From CAVSIS01 sp963814875 (lineage in GTDB: Bacteria > Acidobacteriota > Thermoanaerobaculia > Thermoanaerobaculales > Sulfomarinibacteraceae): 38,529 nt of DNA. The translations under genes and the position numbers were made by a program. The DNA is taken from NCBI GenBank assembly GCA_963814875.1, contig CAWFFJ010000028.1, positions 1 to 38,529 on the forward strand, written 5' to 3'. The notes below the pieces were generated by a model, which saw only the letters and a program-made list of their open reading frames with translations, made no database searches and had not been told where the DNA came from. Position 1 is the stretch's first letter, and each line of letters opens with the position of its first letter. Shown piece after piece: positions 22,259 through 29,693 of this stretch.

Positions 22259-23401
22259 TCAGCGGTGGGGCCGCGGTCCGGCCGGCCGTGGAGCGGCCGG
22301 CATCCGCGACTGCTCCCACTGATGGCGCCGCATCATCTGCTCCTGGTCGCGCTGCTGGAGGGTTCGCATCTCGGACCTCTCCATCTCCTGTCGGCGCGCC
22401 ATTTCCTGAGCTCCGACTCTGCGAGCCGCGGAGGCTCTCTCCTGCTCGTGGACCCGCTCGAGTGCACGTTGCTCCTCGGTGTGACGCGCGGCGAGCATCT
22501 GTTCCTCGTGTTGCTGGCGGTCGAAGACCGCGGCAGGCGGCCGCTGCTGCGGCCCGCGCTGCGCCTCGGTCGGGACCAGCGTCCGACCGTTTTCGATACG
22601 AGGACGGTACATGGGCATGGAGCCGGCTGCGGTGCCGCTGCGAACCGTGTGGAAGTGCTCGACCGAGTCCACGTCCTCCACCCTCATGCGGCGGATCGGA
22701 TGTCCGATGGCCTTTTCGATCCGCTCGGGCGGAATCGAGCGATCGACCACCTCACCGTTGACAGCCTCATATCGGGTGACGTCTCGCGTCAGTGGCGCAA
22801 TGCTGACGTTGTGCGGCCTCGGGGCGATATCGCGATCGAGGTCGTGGTCGGCGAAGTGCTCCCGACGCACGAACACAAAGTCGCGGGGCGGCACCGTCCG
22901 GTCGCGGTCAAGATGGCCGAAGCGCAGTCCGCTGTCCGGGTTCCAGCCGACCTGCGGCGGCAACGGCGCCCAGCCGATCCAGTCATCGCCCTCGTTCCAG
23001 AGCACCCAGGCCGGTCCCCACTCGACACCCGGGAGCCACAGCCAGCCGTACTGATCGTCGTCGATCCAACGTCCGTAGTGGAACGGGGCCCAGCCCCAGT
23101 CCCAGTTCGAATCCCAGGTCCATCCCCAGTCCGTCAATGCCCAGCTCCCGTGGGTGTACGGGCGCCATCCTGCCGGAACGGAGGTGGGCATCCACACCCA
23201 GCCCCAGGTCCCGTCGTCCATCCACTCGCCGTAGGGGGCGAGCGCGCTCCAGAACACGTCGATGTCGGCCGCCCGGGCTGGCCGCGCCCTCTCGCCCTCG
23301 TGGTGTCCATCGTCGTCGCGCGCTTGCACGGCGGGCGCCCGTAGCAGGATCAGGGCCGCCACCAGAGCGACCCACATCGTTGTCCATCGCCGGGTTGTCA
23401 T
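22259..23401 (-). CDS. DUF6600-type exported protein with Gln/Arg/Glu-rich coiled tail
   Basis: A 380-residue protein with a signal peptide (MTTRRWTTMWVALVAALILL, cleaved near VQA). The central part is the Trp/Tyr-rich DUF6600 repeat: LAPYGEWMDDGTWGWVWMP, then WRPYTHGSWALTDWGWTWDS and WGWAPFHYGRW, ending in WIGWAPLPPQVGW. The last 110 residues are Gln/Glu/Arg/Met-rich (EEQMLAARHTEEQRALERVH) and likely form a long helix or coiled coil. DUF6600 proteins are of unknown function and common in Acidobacteriota and relatives, often with FecR-like partners; none is seen here. ATG 23401 has GAGAGGAG and AAGGA upstream. The frame stays open further 5', but that part lacks a start with a ribosome site. 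Confidence 0.85.
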   Translation of the reverse strand: MTTRRWTTMWVALVAALILLRAPAVQARDDDGHHEGERARPARAADIDVFWSALAPYGEWMDDGTWGWVWMPTSVPAGWRPYTHGSWALTDWGWTWDSNWDWGWAPFHYGRWIDDDQYGWLWLPGVEWGPAWVLWNEGDDWIGWAPLPPQVGWNPDSGLRFGHLDRDRTVPPRDFVFVRREHFADHDLDRDIAPRPHNVSIAPLTRDVTRYEAVNGEVVDRSIPPERIEKAIGHPIRRMRVEDVDSVEHFHTVRSGTAAGSMPMYRPRIENGRTLVPTEAQRGPQQRPPAAVFDRQQHEEQMLAARHTEEQRALERVHEQERASAARRVGAQEMARRQEMERSEMRTLQQRDQEQMMRRHQWEQSRMPAAPRPAGPRPHR

Positions 23402-23810
23402 CGTCCTTGCTCCTCTCTCTGCCCACTCTTTTCCGCGCTGCGCAGAAACGACGCGGGCGGCTTCACGGCGCCGGGTCGCACCCGCCGAGGTCGTCACGGG
23501 GTCCTCGGCTGGTTCCCGAGGCTCGCGGGAGGCCGCGACCCGGCCACCACAGAGAAGAGCTTCAATTCACATGCCAGCCCCGCAGCCGTATGCGACATCG
23601 TGCTCGTCCCGGCAGAAGGGCTCGGGTGGGCCACCACTGGTTGAGATCGGCCACCATCGACGCCCCGGCGCTTGGGTGGACGTGAACCTTCTCGAGCCCA
23701 TCGACGTATTCTTGATCGAGCAGCCGACGTCGGCGAGGTCGAATGCGATGCTGCTCCGAGCTCGAGCAGCGGCGTGGGCGACCCCGCCCCTGCCGGATGG
23801 AGGGGTACGG
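23402..23810. other. Divergent intergenic region, no gene supported
   Basis: This stretch separates the leftward DUF6600 gene from the rightward small membrane protein. Both strands have open frames, but their products are Arg/Pro/Ser-rich and have no ribosome site. It must hold two divergent promoters, but I could not fix their boxes. A 6-base hairpin (CCTCGG/CCGAGG, near 23500) is not significant. Confidence 0.5.
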
Positions 23811-24065
23811 ATGGTCAGGACATTGCGTTCCTTCAAGTTCCTCTTCACGGGCCCGCTGGTCCTCCTGATGCTCGTCGTCATCAACTGGATGACCTCGCCG
23901 GGAGACTGGTGGGTGCAGTGGGCGGCCCTCGGCATCGGGATTGCCTGGGTGATCAGCCTCCTGCGGGTCCTCCGCGCAGTCGTCCTCGCCGGCGGTGCCG
24001 CCGCTGTCGGCGCCTACCTGTGGCACCGCCAGAAGCCCCAGGGGCCGGCGGGCCCGCTGCGCTGA
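23811..24065 (+). CDS. Small two-helix membrane protein
   Basis: An 84-residue protein starting at ATG 23811, eight bases after GGAGG. It has a short basic N-terminus (MVRTLRSFKF), a first helix (about LLFTGPLVLLMLVVINWM region, 10-28), a loop with SPGDWWVQW, a second hydrophobic block (AALGIGIAWVISLLRVLRA) and a third weaker one (VVLAGGAAAVGAYLW), ending in a polar tail. The layout resembles the 2TM-domain small proteins found beside histidine kinases or alone, but there is no firm family assignment. It ends 55 bases before the B3/4-domain gene on the same strand. An inner-membrane location is likely and the function unknown. Confidence 0.7.
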   Translation: MVRTLRSFKFLFTGPLVLLMLVVINWMTSPGDWWVQWAALGIGIAWVISLLRVLRAVVLAGGAAAVGAYLWHRQKPQGPAGPLR

Positions 24066-24106
24066 CGCGCGACCGAGGCCTCCGCGGGAGATGCTCGGGC
24101 ACGGGG

Positions 24107-24112
24107 TAGAAT
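24107..24112 (+). promoter_or_regulatory. Candidate -10 box of the B3/4-domain gene
   Basis: TAGAAT, in the context GGGG-TAGAAT-CCC, ends eight bases before ATG 24121. That would give a leaderless or nearly leaderless transcript, and no ribosome site is seen for this gene. No convincing -35 box lies at the expected distance. Confidence 0.35.
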
Positions 24113-24120
24113 CCCGTCCG

Positions 24121-24771
24121 ATGAGGCCGCTGCCGTTCGCCGTTGCGATGGAGCTCGAGGGCTGGCGCCTCTTCTGGGCGCGGCTCGAGGCCCGTGATCC
24201 AGTCACCGAGGTGCTCACCGCCATCCGTGAAAGGGTGGCGGTCGCCGCCCGACAGCGCTTCCCGGACACGGCGGCGATCGCCGAGCACCCCACGGTTGCG
24301 GCCCTGCGAAAGCTGTTCCGCGCCGCCGGCAGCGACCCGACCCGGTATCGGCCCGCCTCCGAGGCCCTGCTGCGCCGCCTGGTCAAGGGCGACGAGCTGC
24401 CCGCCATCCACCCGCTCGTCGACCTCAACAACTGCCTCTCCGCCGAGCTCGCGGTGCCCTGCTGTGTGATGGTCGAGGACAGCTTCGGTTCGCACCTGAC
24501 GTGGCGCTCGGGCCGTCCCGGTGAGAGCTACGAGTCCCTGCGCGGTCGTTTCAACCTCGACGGCAAGCCGGTGCTCGTCGATGAGAGCGGTCCGCTCGAC
24601 ACGCCGATCACCGGCAACGTCCGTGTCAAGGTGCTGCCCGAGACCCGCTCCGCTTGGCTGATGGCCTACATGCCCGCGGCAGAGGTCTCCCTCGAGCAGG
24701 CGTGGACAGCCCTCGAAGACCTGACCGGCAGGACCGGTGTCGCGGCCGAGCCCTTCGAAGAACACCCCTGA
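24121..24771 (+). CDS. B3/4 domain-containing protein (PheRS beta-like editing domain)
   Basis: A 216-residue protein made mostly of one B3/4 domain, the fold that in phenylalanyl-tRNA synthetase beta performs editing of mischarged tRNA. Features seen: RKLFRAAGSDPTRYRPASEA, the family's most typical stretch, then LLRRLVKGDELPAIHPLVDL and NNCLSAELAVPC. A later RSGRPGESYESLRG and a VLVDESGPLDTPITGNV segment match the usual second half. Free-standing relatives are thought to hydrolyse mischarged aminoacyl-tRNA or act on related substrates, but this is not proven for this type. ATG 24121 is preceded by TAGAAT only eight bases away, which suggests leaderless expression. No tRNA-synthetase gene is adjacent. 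Confidence 0.85.
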   Translation: MRPLPFAVAMELEGWRLFWARLEARDPVTEVLTAIRERVAVAARQRFPDTAAIAEHPTVAALRKLFRAAGSDPTRYRPASEALLRRLVKGDELPAIHPLVDLNNCLSAELAVPCCVMVEDSFGSHLTWRSGRPGESYESLRGRFNLDGKPVLVDESGPLDTPITGNVRVKVLPETRSAWLMAYMPAAEVSLEQAWTALEDLTGRTGVAAEPFEEHP

Positions 24772-25208
24772 CCCCCCCTCCGCCGCTTCCGCCGACCGTC
24801 ATCGACATCGTCGGTACGAAGATGTGACGGCGCGAGGAGTGTGCAGCCCAACGCGTGCACGGCGTCTTTCGGGCGGCGTGAAGCCCTGTTCTTGGTGCAA
24901 TCTCGGCCCGTACTCTCAAGTACTGCTCTTCGAATGTGCCGCTCCAGGGGATTCACGGCGCTGCGAAATCCACCACACATCGATGAGCTCCACTCTCCTG
25001 ATCGACCTGAGGGCCGTGCCCACCCGATGACCGGGACAGCCCCGAGGCCGTGCTTCAGCGACCGTGGTACGCTCAACTCGGCGAAGCTGAGGCTCGGAGA
25101 CCACCGAGGTCCTGCGACACCACATTCCTATCAGGAACTGTTCTGCAATCTCCAGACTCGGCGCCATCCCTGCGGTCCTCCGAGGCTCACCGCCGAGGAG
25201 GCGCCGTC
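24772..25208. other. Upstream region of the cytochrome gene, no gene supported
   Basis: There are 437 bases between the B3/4 gene and the cytochrome start. Frames are open but their products look like shadows, and codon use shows no clear third-position G/C preference. It probably contains the cytochrome promoter and leader; GAGGAGG at 25195-25201 is that gene's ribosome site. No hairpin with a T tail was seen. Confidence 0.45.
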
Positions 25209-27352
25209 ATGGCCCGGAGCACATCCACCGGCTGCCGACACACCACGATTCCGGACATTGACCCGAACCGGCCCGCCCGAGTGCAACCCGCACCGCGGCG
25301 CGGTGGTCCTGGCTCGTTTGCCACGCTCGTCTCTCGCGGCGGCATCTGCGACCGCGGCGCCTGCCACCCCTGCGCCACCCGACTGCGCCGACTGCCACGA
25401 CTCCGAGAAGATCATGAAGCAGGTCGCCGCTTCGGTCCACGACGGCATGGCATGCCTTGACTGCCACCCTCAGTGGGCCCCTTTTCCCCATCCGGACAAC
25501 GCGCCAGACCCGCGCAAGGGCGCCATCTGCGCGACCTGCCACTCTGACGAGGCGTCCGCCTACACCTTCCACGGCGCGGCGAAGGTCGGCACGAATCCCG
25601 ATATTCCGACCTGCGTCGACTGCCACGGTGGGCACGGAGTGCTCGCACCGGACAACCCGGATTCCTCGACCAACCCCTCGAACCTCCCCAAGACCTGCGG
25701 CCGGTGCCACTCTGACATCGACATCGTGCGGCGGTATCACCTCGACCAGAAGGCCGTCGCTGTCTACCGGTCCAGCGTGCACGGCCGCCCGCCACGGAAA
25801 GGGACCGGCCGCCGGCTGCATCGACTGCCACGGCACTGGCGGCGACGCCCACCGCATCCTGGCGCCTGTCAACCCGGAGTCCCGAATCGACCGGATCAAC
25901 ATCCCCGTAACCTGCGGCCGTTGCCATCAGAAGGAGAAATCAGCCTACCTCGAGGGCATCCACGGTCAGCTCGCGTCGCGCGGCGAGGATGACGTGCCGG
26001 TGTGCACCGACTGCCACGGCGAGCACGGGATCATCCCGCCTTCGGACCCCAACTCCCCGGTGTCGCCGACCAAGGTCGCCGAGGAGACCTGTGCCCGGTG
26101 CCACGACTCGGCAGTGCTCAACGCCCGCTACGGGCTCCCTCCGGGCCGGCTGACCTCGTACCTCGACTCCTACCACGGCCTCAAGAGCTCGGCCGGGGAC
26201 ACCCGGGTCGCCAACTGCGCCTCGTGCCACGGCGCCCACCGCATCCTGCCCGCCTCGAACCCCGAATCACGCGTCAACCCGGCGAACATCCGACACACCT
26301 GCGGCACCTGCCACCCCGGGATCACCCAGCAGCTCGCGTCGATCGCGATCCACAGCGCCACCGGCGAGGGTCTGACCACGCCCGCTGGCAAGCTGGTCGA
26401 GTCGATCTACAAGGTCGCGATCGTGGTCATCATCGGCGCGATGATCCTGCACTGGTTGATCGACCTGCGACGCCACCTCAGTGACCTCCTGCGCAGCGGC
26501 CCACAGGTGGTGCGGATGCGCACGTCGGAGGTCTGGCAGCACACGCTGCTGATGATCTCCTTCGTCGTGCTCGTCGTGACCGGCTTCGCCCTGATCTACG
26601 ACACGAGCTGGTTCGCCGAGCTGTTCTTCGGCTGGAAAGGCGGGTTCGACCTACGCGGGAACATCCACAGGGTCGCGGCCGTGGTCTTCATCGGCACCGC
26701 GGTGTGGCACCTTGTCTTCCTCGCCAGGGGACCCCGCGGGCGCGCGTTCCTGCGCGACATGTGGCCGCGCCCGAGCGACTTCGTCCACTTCTGGCAGCGC
26801 ATCCAGTACAACCTGCGTCGGCGCGAGGAGCGCCCGATGGAAGGCCGTTTCACCTACGTCGAGAAGGCGGAGTACTGGGCGCTGGTGTGGGGCACGGTGG
26901 TGATGGCCGCGAGTGGTCTGCTGATGTGGTTCGACGACTTCTTCAGCCGCTTCCTGCCCCAGGGCGTGCTCGACGTCGCCCGTGCGTTCCACTTCTGGGA
27001 GGCGTGGCTCGCGACCCTCGCGATCCTCGTGTGGCACTTCTACTCGACCATCTTCAACCCCGAGGTCTACCCGATGAACCCGAGCTGGCTCAATGGGAAG
27101 ATGCCCGAGTGGATGCTCCGCCACGAGCACCCCGGCTACCGCATCAGCGACGACGATCGCGCGCCGCAGGAGGCGGAGGAACCGCCGAAGGTGCCCGAGA
27201 CGCCCGCCGGCGGTGAGCCGCCCACGCTGGCTGGGAAGCCCAGAGCGGAGATGGGCGGCTCGGGCGCGGAACATCACCCGAAAGGTGAACCCGGTACTCA
27301 GGACGCTGACGACGTCGCGAACAACGACCGAAGGACACCAGCAGAAGACTGA
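25209..27352 (+). CDS. CbcL-like multihaem c-type cytochrome fused to a b-type membrane domain, frameshifted
   Basis: About 714 codons. ATG 25209 follows a strong GAGGAGG. An N-terminal export signal seems to run in one frame to SFATLV near 25328, then continues one frame over as LAAASATAAPATPAPP. Eleven CxxCH haem c sites follow: CADCH, CLDCH, CATCH, CVDCH, CGRCH, then after a second frame change near 25783-25797 CIDCH, CGRCH, CTDCH, CARCH, CASCH and CGTCH. The repeated CxDCHGxHxI..P unit is typical of multihaem respiratory cytochromes. The C-terminal half is a b-type membrane domain. This architecture matches Geobacter CbcL, a quinol oxidase feeding outward electron transfer, though the haem number differs. 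The likely role is menaquinol oxidation at the inner membrane with transfer to periplasmic carriers. The frameshifts may be assembly errors. Confidence 0.8.
25790..27352 (+). CDS. C-terminal part of the cytochrome: six haem c sites and the cytochrome b domain
   Basis: This is the part of the split cytochrome lying after the second frame change. It begins at GPAAGCIDCHGTGGDAHRIL and holds six of the eleven CxxCH sites. From 26390 five hydrophobic helices follow: VAIVVIIGAMILHWL, HTLLMISFVVLVVTGFALIY, VAAVVFIGTAVWHLVFLA, WALVWGTVVMAASGLLMWF and WEAWLATLAILVWHFY. Histidines in VWQHT, GNIHR, AVWHL, AFHFW and VWHFY are candidates for b-haem ligands, as in the FdnI/HydC family. A hydrophilic Pro/Glu-rich tail of about 70 residues ends at TGA 27350-27352. 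An ORF finder would start this frame at ATG 25457, but the first 110 codons there are a shadow of the other frame. Confidence 0.75.
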   Translation, partial: RHGKGPAAGCIDCHGTGGDAHRILAPVNPESRIDRINIPVTCGRCHQKEKSAYLEGIHGQLASRGEDDVPVCTDCHGEHGIIPPSDPNSPVSPTKVAEETCARCHDSAVLNARYGLPPGRLTSYLDSYHGLKSSAGDTRVANCASCHGAHRILPASNPESRVNPANIRHTCGTCHPGITQQLASIAIHSATGEGLTTPAGKLVESIYKVAIVVIIGAMILHWLIDLRRHLSDLLRSGPQVVRMRTSEVWQHTLLMISFVVLVVTGFALIYDTSWFAELFFGWKGGFDLRGNIHRVAAVVFIGTAVWHLVFLARGPRGRAFLRDMWPRPSDFVHFWQRIQYNLRRREERPMEGRFTYVEKAEYWALVWGTVVMAASGLLMWFDDFFSRFLPQGVLDVARAFHFWEAWLATLAILVWHFYSTIFNPEVYPMNPSWLNGKMPEWMLRHEHPGYRISDDDRAPQEAEEPPKVPETPAGGEPPTLAGKPRAEMGGSGAEHHPKGEPGTQDADDVANNDRRTPAED

Positions 27353-27394
27353 GCAGAACCGGGCTCCCGACCCGACCCGCCCCGCAGCTCTCGA

Positions 27395-28966
27395 TCAGGC
27401 CTCGACGGGGTTGCGCTCCAGGTAGCGGTTGAACATCCACATGGCGAAGGCTGACAGCAGCCCGATCGCCATCAGGATCAGCCAACCCGCAGCGTTGTAA
27501 ACCGGGTTGAGCTCGAGCAGCCCGTTGTCGAGCACCTTGGCGTTGTGGGCCATGATTTTGTTGAAGATCAGCGCCCCGAAGGTCCCTCCGAAAAACGAGC
27601 CAATGGCGAGCGGCAGGTTGGCGTAGCCGAGGAAGAGCCCCTCCTGGCCTTTGGGCGCGAGGGCGCCAAAGTACTCGTACATCCGCGCCGAGGTGAAGAG
27701 CTCGCCGAAGGCGATCAGACCCACGGTGAGGATGACAAAGATTGACCCGAAGGGCAGCCAGTGGGCCGTGACCGCCCGTACGCCGCCGGAGGAGAAGATC
27801 GGCCACAGGTTGATCAGCATCGAGACCGAGATGATCACCATCCCGACCACGATCGAGCGGACCGCCTTCATCTTGCCGAAGAAGGACGTCACCAGGAGCT
27901 GGAAGCACACGATGACGAACGGGTTCGCCGCGGTGTAGAGGTCCATCGCCGGGTCGGTCTCGACCACCCGCTTGGCGTACAGCGGCAGCACGTTGTAGAC
28001 CTGCTGGTAGATGAAGAAGAACCCGCTCATGATGACCAGGAAGATTGCAAAGCGAGGGTTGGCGAAGACCCTCACCATGTCGAGCAGGATTCTCCCAACC
28101 GACCGGCGCGGCTTGGGGGGCGTCCCGGCGGCAATCTCGGGCTCCTTGTAGAACAGCAGCACGACGAAGAACGCTGCGAACGACGCAACCGCGGCTACTG
28201 CAAAGATGTACGACAGGCTCGAAGAGGTTTCGGCCCGCGCCGAGCGGCCCACGACCCAGGCGACGACGAGCCCGGCGCCGACCACGAGGGCCGTGTACGG
28301 CACCGCCATCTTCGCCCCCCCGCCCTCCTCGCGAGCCTCAACCGAGCGGTTCACCATGTAGACCAGCGCGAAGGCCGCCACCGCGCACACGACGACCACG
28401 CTGAGCACGGTCGACGTCCCGTAGCCGCGCCGCACCACGTACCCGACCCCGCGCCCGAACAGGGAGCCGATGTTGATCACCATGTAGAAGATCGCGAAGC
28501 CGAGCGTGGCGCGGCGCCCAGCGGTCTTCTGGACGGTGCCCGAGATGCACGGCTTGATCACCGAGCCGCCGACGGAGATGAAGAGAATCGCCGCCACGAC
28601 GATCACGACCAGGGACGTTGGGGCGGTGAACTCCGGGCGCACCACCGGCGCCAGCTCGGCGCCCCCGAACCACACCGGAAAACCCATCAGGGAGTAGCCG
28701 ACTGTAAGCAGGACGAAAGCGAACAGCAGTGCCTTGCGGAAGCCGACCTGGTCGGCGATCGTGCCGGAGAGTACGGGCAGGAAGTAGACCAGTGCCCACA
28801 GGACGCCGTTGAGGTTGGACGGCCATGACTCGCCGAAGCCGAGCTGGCCGAGGTAGATGACCACGAAGGAGGCCATCGAGTAGTAGGCGGCGCGCTCGAA
28901 CAGCTCGGTCGCGTTGGCCCACCAGAACACCTGCGGGAATCGATGCCTCTCCTCGGTCGTCGTCAT
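27395..28966 (-). CDS. POT/PTR-family proton-coupled oligopeptide transporter
   Basis: A 523-residue major-facilitator protein. The N-terminus FWWANATELFERAAYYSM carries the POT signature ExxER (E21, E24, R25), which couples proton binding to peptide transport. NLNGVLWALVYFLPVLSGTI fits the loop after helix 1, and VGGSVIKPCISGTVQ near helix 5 matches the family's G.G.IKP motif. About twelve to fourteen hydrophobic helices cover the chain, ending in a short NRYLERNPVEA tail. Substrates of the family are di- and tripeptides, sometimes nitrate or others; nothing here narrows it. ATG 28966 has GGAGGACG upstream. The same frame stays open to 29959, but the extension is Arg/Pro-rich and lacks sense. 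It converges with the cytochrome across 42 bases. Confidence 0.88.
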   Translation of the reverse strand: MTTTEERHRFPQVFWWANATELFERAAYYSMASFVVIYLGQLGFGESWPSNLNGVLWALVYFLPVLSGTIADQVGFRKALLFAFVLLTVGYSLMGFPVWFGGAELAPVVRPEFTAPTSLVVIVVAAILFISVGGSVIKPCISGTVQKTAGRRATLGFAIFYMVINIGSLFGRGVGYVVRRGYGTSTVLSVVVVCAVAAFALVYMVNRSVEAREEGGGAKMAVPYTALVVGAGLVVAWVVGRSARAETSSSLSYIFAVAAVASFAAFFVVLLFYKEPEIAAGTPPKPRRSVGRILLDMVRVFANPRFAIFLVIMSGFFFIYQQVYNVLPLYAKRVVETDPAMDLYTAANPFVIVCFQLLVTSFFGKMKAVRSIVVGMVIISVSMLINLWPIFSSGGVRAVTAHWLPFGSIFVILTVGLIAFGELFTSARMYEYFGALAPKGQEGLFLGYANLPLAIGSFFGGTFGALIFNKIMAHNAKVLDNGLLELNPVYNAAGWLILMAIGLLSAFAMWMFNRYLERNPVEA

Positions 28967-29167
28967 CGGCGTCCTCCACTTCGTTTCGTCGCGACGGCGC
29001 GCGCGGAGGCCGCATTCTACTGTGCGAAGCGTCCTGACGCGAGTCTCAACTCGGAGCTCCGCCGGGCTGCTCGTGAAGCGCTGTACGGCACGCCCTTCTG
29101 GCACATGCCGGACGCGCATCGGGAACGGAACGGACGCGGCGCGTGTTGCCGGAGCGCGGAGGCGAAT

Positions 29168-29530
29168 GTGAGCTATCCGGCCTACAAGGTTCTGCACCTG
29201 ATCGGTGTCCTCTTCCTCTTCACCTCGCTCGGCGGGATGGCGATCCTGTCCCGGTCCGGGTCGACCAACCCCGCCGCGCGTAAGCTCGCCATGGCGACCC
29301 ACGGGATCGCGTTGGCCGTCATCCTGGTGGCGGGCTTCGGGCTGCTCGCCCGGCTCGGGTTCATGGCGGCGATGCCGATCTGGGCGTGGTGCAAGATCGG
29401 CATCTGGCTGCTGCTCGCCCTCGCCGTCCTGCCCTTGCGCCGGGCGCCGCGCCTGGCGGGCGCGCTGTGGGTAGCGCTCCCGCTGCTCGGCGGGGTCGCA
29501 GCCTGGCTGGCGGTCACGAAACCCTTCTAG
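29168..29530 (+). CDS. Small four-helix membrane protein
   Basis: A 120-residue protein starting at GTG 29168 after GCGGAGGCGAAT. It has four hydrophobic segments: VLHLIGVLFLFTSLGGMAIL, ATHGIALAVILVAGFGLLA, the MPIWAWCKIGIWLLLALAVL block, and LAGALWVALPLLGGVAAWLA. His11 in VLHL and His41 in MATHG lie in the membrane region, a pattern seen in SirB-like and other small quinone- or haem-associated membrane proteins; I do not claim that activity. The upstream frame is open to 28943 but overlaps the divergent transporter start. The gene is divergent from the POT gene, and a hairpin element begins two bases after its stop. Confidence 0.7.
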   Translation: MSYPAYKVLHLIGVLFLFTSLGGMAILSRSGSTNPAARKLAMATHGIALAVILVAGFGLLARLGFMAAMPIWAWCKIGIWLLLALAVLPLRRAPRLAGALWVALPLLGGVAAWLAVTKPF

Positions 29531-29531
29531 C

Positions 29532-29632
29532 TGCAGCGGGTGCCGCAGAGCCCCTTGACCGAGGGCCTCGTCGGGCAAGCGCGCGAGTTGGGCTCTGCGG
29601 CGCCCGCTGCATCGGATTCGCTGCGCGAATCC
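29532..29632 (+). repeat. Two-part hairpin element, copy B
   Basis: TGCAGCGGGTGCCGCAGAGC plus CC (29532-29553) pairs with 29590-29611 over 22 bases with a single T/C difference, a very stable 80-base hairpin starting two bases after the stop codon. Two bases later comes GGATTCG (29614-29620), loop CTGCG, CGAATCC (29626-29632). Size, spacing and loop match copy A at 19431-19528, while stem sequences differ. Copy B shares only the CAGAGC/GCTCTG-like core with copy A. Confidence 0.65.
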
Positions 29633-29693
29633 CGCGGGGTCGATCGAACTCTGGGGCCGGTTACTGCGTAGGATTGAGGCGGAGGTACCGCCC

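Noticed and set aside
20876..23344. An 822-codon plus-strand frame across two minus-strand genes
   Set aside because: It spans two recognisable genes and the terminator between them; the product has no domain and no ribosome site.
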